NCBI RefSeq assembly: GCF_025993755.1
Contig: NZ_JAMQHN010000107.1
Location: 1 to 38,824, forward strand
Length of the DNA stretch: 38,824 nt
Source: Thermomonas sp.
GTDB taxonomy: Bacteria; Pseudomonadota; Gammaproteobacteria; Xanthomonadales; Xanthomonadaceae
Direction of reading: 5' to 3'
The stretch's first letter is position 1; each line of letters starts with the position of its first letter. Below, in pieces: positions 35,568-38,824 of this stretch. Position numbers and translations under genes: made by a program. Under the pieces are notes generated by a model that was not told where the DNA came from, searched no databases, and was given only the letters and a program-made list of their open reading frames with translations.

Positions 35568-35602
35568 TTAGTAGTAATACCACTAAGAAACGAAGGCGTC
35601 AA
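35568..35602 (-). promoter_or_regulatory. lexA promoter with LexA box
   Basis: On the minus strand TTGACG (35597-35602) and TATTAC (35574-35579) are exactly 17 bases apart, a good sigma70 promoter. The LexA box covers 35568-35586; on the minus strand it reads TTAGTGGTATTACTACTAA, matching the Xanthomonas/Xylella form TTAG-N6-TACTA with no mismatch. It overlaps the -10, so LexA should block its own promoter. The predicted transcription start is close to 35567, two or three bases from the ATG at 35565. Confidence 0.85.
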
Positions 35603-35661
35603 CATGACGCCGGAGCCCGGAAGCCCGGGCGTGTTGGGCACCAGCCGCGCAGATCGCCGGA

Positions 35662-36171
35662 TTACGGATTCCCCGTGTTCAGCATGTGTTCCAGCCCGTG
35701 CAGCGCGGCCGCCACCGTCTGCCGCCGCACCGCGTCGCGGTCGCCGTCGAAATGGCGCAACTCGGCGCGGGCATAGCCACCGCGCCGTTTCCAGCCGATC
35801 CAGACCGTGCCCACCGGCTTGTCCTCGCTGCCGCCATCGGGACCGGCAATGCCGGTGACGGCCACCGCGATCGTCGCGCCCGAATGCACCAGCGCGCCGC
35901 TGACCATCTCGACCACCGTCTCGCGGCTGACCGCGCCGAACTCTTCCAGCGTCTGCGGGCGCACGCCCAGCAGCGCTTGCTTGGCCTCGTAGCTGTAGGC
36001 CACCAGGCCGCAATCGAACCAGCCGGACGAACCGGGAATCTCGGTCATGCATTTGGCGATCCAGCCGCCGGTGCAGCTTTCGGCGGTCACCAGCATCTGC
36101 CGGCCCGCCAGCAGGCGCGCGCCGACCGACTGTGCCAGCGCGTTCAACTCGGGGTTGGTGGGAACGGACAC
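35662..36171 (-). CDS. pncC: CinA-family nicotinamide-nucleotide amidohydrolase
   Basis: About 169 residues. It has the CinA C-terminal (PncC) domain only: VTAESCTGGWIAK near the start, YSYEAKQALLGV, the AVSRETV helix and AVTGIAGPDGGS. PncC deamidates NMN to nicotinic acid mononucleotide, recycling the NMN that NAD-dependent DNA ligase releases. Location beside lexA and recA is common in gammaproteobacteria. The chosen start is GTG at 36171, which gives a family-like N-terminus; an ATG at 36210 would add 13 residues. No clear ribosome site supports either. Confidence 0.9.
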   Translation of the reverse strand: MSVPTNPELNALAQSVGARLLAGRQMLVTAESCTGGWIAKCMTEIPGSSGWFDCGLVAYSYEAKQALLGVRPQTLEEFGAVSRETVVEMVSGALVHSGATIAVAVTGIAGPDGGSEDKPVGTVWIGWKRRGGYARAELRHFDGDRDAVRRQTVAAALHGLEHMLNTGNP

Positions 36172-36340
36172 GGTGCGACTCTCGCAGGCGGAAGCCGTCT
36201 TGTAGCGCATGGAGCGCCGGAACGAAAGTCTCGACCGGTTTCCGGCGGCGAACTCAACGGCATCGCTGGTTGGATCGACAAGCCCTCGACAGAACACCGC
36301 CGCAGGTGCCCGATCGCAGCCTGCGGCGGCAATGGAGTTT

Positions 36341-36365
36341 GCGGATCGGCGGCACCGCCGTCCGC
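36341..36365 (-). terminator. Strong GC hairpin downstream of porin gene
   Basis: GCGGA-T-CGGCG pairs with CGCCG-TCCGC around a four-base loop, giving about ten base pairs with one bulged T. It begins about 30 bases after the porin stop. On the minus strand the bases after it are AAACTCC, so the T tail of an intrinsic terminator is missing. It may still protect the 3' end or assist factor-dependent termination. Confidence 0.35.
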
Positions 36366-36396
36366 GGCGACTACTGTATCCAGCCTTCGCGCATCC

Positions 36397-37590
36397 TCAG
36401 AAGCGGAACTCGCCCCAGACGCCGAGCTCGTCGGTCCGCAGATCCTTCGTGCGCAAGGCGTTGCGCTGATCGGTGTGCTTGTACACGGTGGCGAGTTTGA
36501 TGCCGGGCGCCACCGGCCATTCCACACCGAGGTTGTAGTAGGTGTCGCGCAAGGTCGGATCCAGCGTCCGGCTCGTGTGGCTGTTGTCGTAGCGCGCGAA
36601 CAGCGTCACCCCGGCCTGATTGAGGCCGTGGCTGCCCCACAGTGACCAGCCGTTGGCGCTGTCGCTGGCGACGGTGGCGACGTTGTTCCAGTTGTTTGCG
36701 CGGAAATACTCAACGCCCAGGCGGGTGTTGCCGTTCATGTAGGCCGCCATGAGATCGACGCGGTTGGCGGTGTGCAGGGCGGGAGTCGTCTGCTTGTCGC
36801 GGCCGAGCGTGCCTGAATAGAGACCGACGCCGAGCACCGTCCGGCTGGTCGGCGAGTAGCTCAGGCGGCCTTCGAAATCCAGACCATGGCTGCGGCTGGG
36901 ATTCTTGTAGCCGTTGCCGTTCAGGGCCGCAACCGCGTACTCCAGCGATCCATTGGCCACCTTGCCGCCGACATGCACGCCCCAATCGGCCGAAGTACCG
37001 AACTTGAGGCGATCGGCGATGGTGTTCTCGACGTAGCGCATGCCGTACCAATTCTCGGCGAACGGCACCCACGGCAGATCGGAAGAACCGGCGCGCAGCA
37101 CGAAGGCATCGCTCAGCCGGTACTGGATGTAGGCCTTCTTGATGTAGATCTCGGTGGACGAGATCGCCGAGGAGTACTGGAAATCGGTGGTCAGGTTCAT
37201 CGACCAGCGGTCGTTGAACTTGTGGTCGACGCCGAGGTAGAAGCGCTTGATGTCGAAGGCGAAGCCGGTGCGGTCCGTCTTCACGCCGCGATTGCTGTCG
37301 TCGATATGGGTCAGGTCGTAGTAAAGACGCCCGCTGATCTTGGTGTCGTTCACCAGTCGCCGCAGGCCGGCCAGGTCGTCCAGCTGTTCGTTGGTGGCGG
37401 CCTGTGCGACGTTCACTTCCGACTGCGCATCGGTACGTTCTTCCAGATTCTGGATCTGGGCCTGCAACGCCGCGATTTGCGCCTTCAGTTCGGCGATGTC
37501 CTGGGCGCTGGGCGCCGTCTGCGCGGCGGCGGTGAAACTGAAGCTTCCGGCAACCAGCGCGATCGCGGCGGCCAAGTGGGTAGAACGCAT
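36397..37590 (-). CDS. Phosphate-selective porin (OprP/OprO-like)
   Basis: A 397-residue outer-membrane barrel. A signal peptide of about 24 residues ends in TAAAQ and is followed by a coiled coil (DIAELKAQIAALQAQIQNLEERTDAQ), a typical prefix of OprP/O-type trimeric porins. The rest is alternating strands ending in GVWGEFRF, with the terminal phenylalanine needed for barrel assembly. GGAG lies seven bases before the ATG at 37590; the frame is open further upstream. It is divergent from pstS, which supports a role in phosphate uptake. Anion selectivity cannot be proven from sequence. Confidence 0.88.
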   Translation of the reverse strand: MRSTHLAAAIALVAGSFSFTAAAQTAPSAQDIAELKAQIAALQAQIQNLEERTDAQSEVNVAQAATNEQLDDLAGLRRLVNDTKISGRLYYDLTHIDDSNRGVKTDRTGFAFDIKRFYLGVDHKFNDRWSMNLTTDFQYSSAISSTEIYIKKAYIQYRLSDAFVLRAGSSDLPWVPFAENWYGMRYVENTIADRLKFGTSADWGVHVGGKVANGSLEYAVAALNGNGYKNPSRSHGLDFEGRLSYSPTSRTVLGVGLYSGTLGRDKQTTPALHTANRVDLMAAYMNGNTRLGVEYFRANNWNNVATVASDSANGWSLWGSHGLNQAGVTLFARYDNSHTSRTLDPTLRDTYYNLGVEWPVAPGIKLATVYKHTDQRNALRTKDLRTDELGVWGEFRF

Positions 37591-37687
37591 GGTGTCACTC
37601 CGAAGTGGGAAATTGGCTGTCCGGCTGGCGATTGCTTGCGACACAGAGCCGCAGCGCCATCCGCAGCGCATTCCACACGAGCCATGT

Positions 37688-37705
37688 TGCAGTTTCGTTG
37701 CAGGA
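37688..37705 (-). promoter_or_regulatory. Possible Pho-box-like pair upstream of porin gene
   Basis: On the minus strand CTGCAAC occurs twice with an 11-base period (CTGCAACGAAA, then CTGCAACATGG), about 100 bases upstream of the porin start. The 11-base spacing matches PhoB half-site geometry, although the core is CTGCAAC and not CTGTCAC. It could be a second, weaker PhoB site serving the porin gene. Confidence 0.35.
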
Positions 37706-37741
37706 ATCTGGAAGTTTTGTTTCCGCGCGACATGTCTGGGG

Positions 37742-37785
37742 CTGTCACATGAACGTCATGAAACCGTCCCATTGGCGTCACGAAA
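37742..37785 (+). promoter_or_regulatory. Pho box array upstream of pstS
   Basis: Four consecutive 11-base units, CTGTCACATGA, ACGTCATGAAA, CCGTCCCATTG and GCGTCACGAAA, share GTC at positions 4-6 or 3-5. This is the tandem half-site pattern bound by PhoB dimers, here two full boxes in a row. The array ends about 62 bases before the pstS GTG; a poor -10 candidate GAATAC lies about ten bases after it, where PhoB-activated promoters place theirs. It predicts induction under phosphate starvation. Confidence 0.7.
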
Positions 37786-37847
37786 CCCCGCTGGAATACG
37801 CAGCGAGGCGGGAACAACCCGCCGCTTCCCCACCCCAGGAGTCGTTC

Positions 37848-38824
37848 GTGACCCAATCCTTCAAATCCCGCTTCGTTGCACTCGCATTGGCGATGAGCTT
37901 CACCGCCATGGCCATGGCTTCCGACGTCACCGGCGCCGGCGCCTCCTTCGTCTATCCCGCCATGTCCCGGTGGGCGTCCGATTACAAGGCCGCCACCGGC
38001 AAGGAAGTGAACTACCAGTCGATCGGTTCGGGCGGCGGCATCGCCCAGATCAAGGCCGGCACCGTGGATTTCGGTTCCTCCGACAAGCCGCTGCCTCCGG
38101 CGGAGCTCGCGCGTGACGGGCTGGCCCAATTCCCGTCGGTGATCGGCGGAGTGGTGCCGGCCTTCAACCTGCCCGGCATCGCCGCCGGCGCGATGAAGCT
38201 CGATCCGGACGTGCTCGCCGACATCTTCCTCGGCAAGATCACCATGTGGAACGACCCGCGCATCGTCGCCAGCAACCGCGGCCTGCCCCTGCCGGCGATG
38301 AAGATCACCGTGGTGCACCGCTCCGACGGCTCCGGCACCAGCTTCAACTTCACCAATTACCTGTCCAAGGTCAGCCCGTCGTGGAAGGCGCAGGTGGGCG
38401 AAGGCACCACCGTGAAGTGGCCGGTCGGCATCGGCGGCAAGGGCAACGAAGGCGTGTCCGCTTACATCAAGCAGATTCGCGGCAGCATCGGATACGTGGA
38501 ACTCGCGTTCGCCGTGCAGAACCGTCTGACCTATTCGCGCCTGAAGAACGCCGCCGGCAACTATGTCCTTCCGAACGACGACACCTTCGCCGAAGCCGCC
38601 ACCAGCGCCAACTGGGCGTCGAGCAGGGATTTCTATCTGATCGTCACCAACGCCCCGGGCGCGAACGCATGGCCGATCACCGCCACCAACTTCATCCTGG
38701 TGCGCAAGGACGGCAAGCCCGGGACGCGCGCCGCGATCAACTACTTCCGCTGGGTTTACGCCAACGGCGACGCCGCAGCCACCCAGCTCGGATACGTGCC
38801 CTTGCCGGACGCACTGGTGCGACA
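37848..38824 (+). CDS. pstS: Phosphate ABC transporter substrate-binding protein, partial
   Basis: The gene runs off the window end; 325 codons are visible. It starts with GTG at 37848, six bases after AGGAG. A signal peptide of about 24 residues (SRFVALALAMSFTAMAMA) is followed by DVTGAGASFVYPAM, the PstS phosphate-site start, then YQSIGSGGGIAQI, DFGSSDKPL and VVHRSDGSGTSFNF. This binds phosphate in the periplasm for the PstCAB transporter, whose genes probably lie beyond the window. It is divergent from the porin gene and sits downstream of four Pho-box-like repeats. Confidence 0.96.
   Translation, partial: MTQSFKSRFVALALAMSFTAMAMASDVTGAGASFVYPAMSRWASDYKAATGKEVNYQSIGSGGGIAQIKAGTVDFGSSDKPLPPAELARDGLAQFPSVIGGVVPAFNLPGIAAGAMKLDPDVLADIFLGKITMWNDPRIVASNRGLPLPAMKITVVHRSDGSGTSFNFTNYLSKVSPSWKAQVGEGTTVKWPVGIGGKGNEGVSAYIKQIRGSIGYVELAFAVQNRLTYSRLKNAAGNYVLPNDDTFAEAATSANWASSRDFYLIVTNAPGANAWPITATNFILVRKDGKPGTRAAINYFRWVYANGDAAATQLGYVPLPDALVR

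Overview
The window is GC-rich, tightly packed bacterial chromosome, most likely from the Lysobacteraceae (Xanthomonadaceae, Gammaproteobacteria). Three things point there: the lexA promoter carries a box matching TTAG-N6-TACTA on the lexA strand, the form known from Xanthomonas and Xylella; a TrpR-superfamily YerC-like gene leads a complete hisGDCBHAF-IE operon; and the SOS genes lie in the order cinA-lexA-recA-recX. No rRNA, tRNA, CRISPR array, transposase or integrase was seen. The placement rests on gene content and motifs, not on an alignment.

Layout. 1-3490: a small DUF4190-type membrane protein, pyrD, murB and an EamA transporter, all on the plus strand. 3513-9278: a signalling block with a membrane Ser/Thr kinase carrying TPRs (minus), a divergent FHA-GGDEF diguanylate cyclase (plus) and a convergent HAMP-GAF-HD-GYP phosphodiesterase (minus). 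9382-10326: a fusion of a 2H-phosphoesterase-like domain with a DUF3293-like domain. 10390-17813 (minus): a YerC/TrpR-like regulator followed by all the histidine genes, most overlapping by 3-7 bases. 17980-19700 (minus): pnuC and nadR for nicotinamide riboside uptake and salvage.

19752-27372 (plus) is the accessory segment of most interest. A MoxR-type AAA+ ATPase, an unrecognised helical protein, an HExxH plus von Willebrand A protein, a small helical protein and a PaaK-like adenylate-forming enzyme are joined by start/stop overlaps. Two further unrecognised genes follow, each with its own strong ribosome binding site. The link between a MoxR/VWA chaperone-type module and an adenylate-forming enzyme is the best candidate here for an undescribed system.

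27682-33175 (minus): a tripartite RND efflux operon (outer-membrane factor, lipoprotein adaptor, permease). 33227-36171 (minus): recX, recA, lexA and a CinA/PncC amidohydrolase; lexA has a clear sigma70 promoter with the LexA box over its -10, and its message is probably leaderless. 36397-38824: an OprP/O-like porin (minus) diverges from pstS (plus, cut by the window end), with four 11-base Pho-box-like repeats in front of pstS.

Start codons were chosen from operon overlaps, Shine-Dalgarno spacing and family N-termini; uncertain ones are flagged in the entries. Family names come from recognised motifs. No database search was run.
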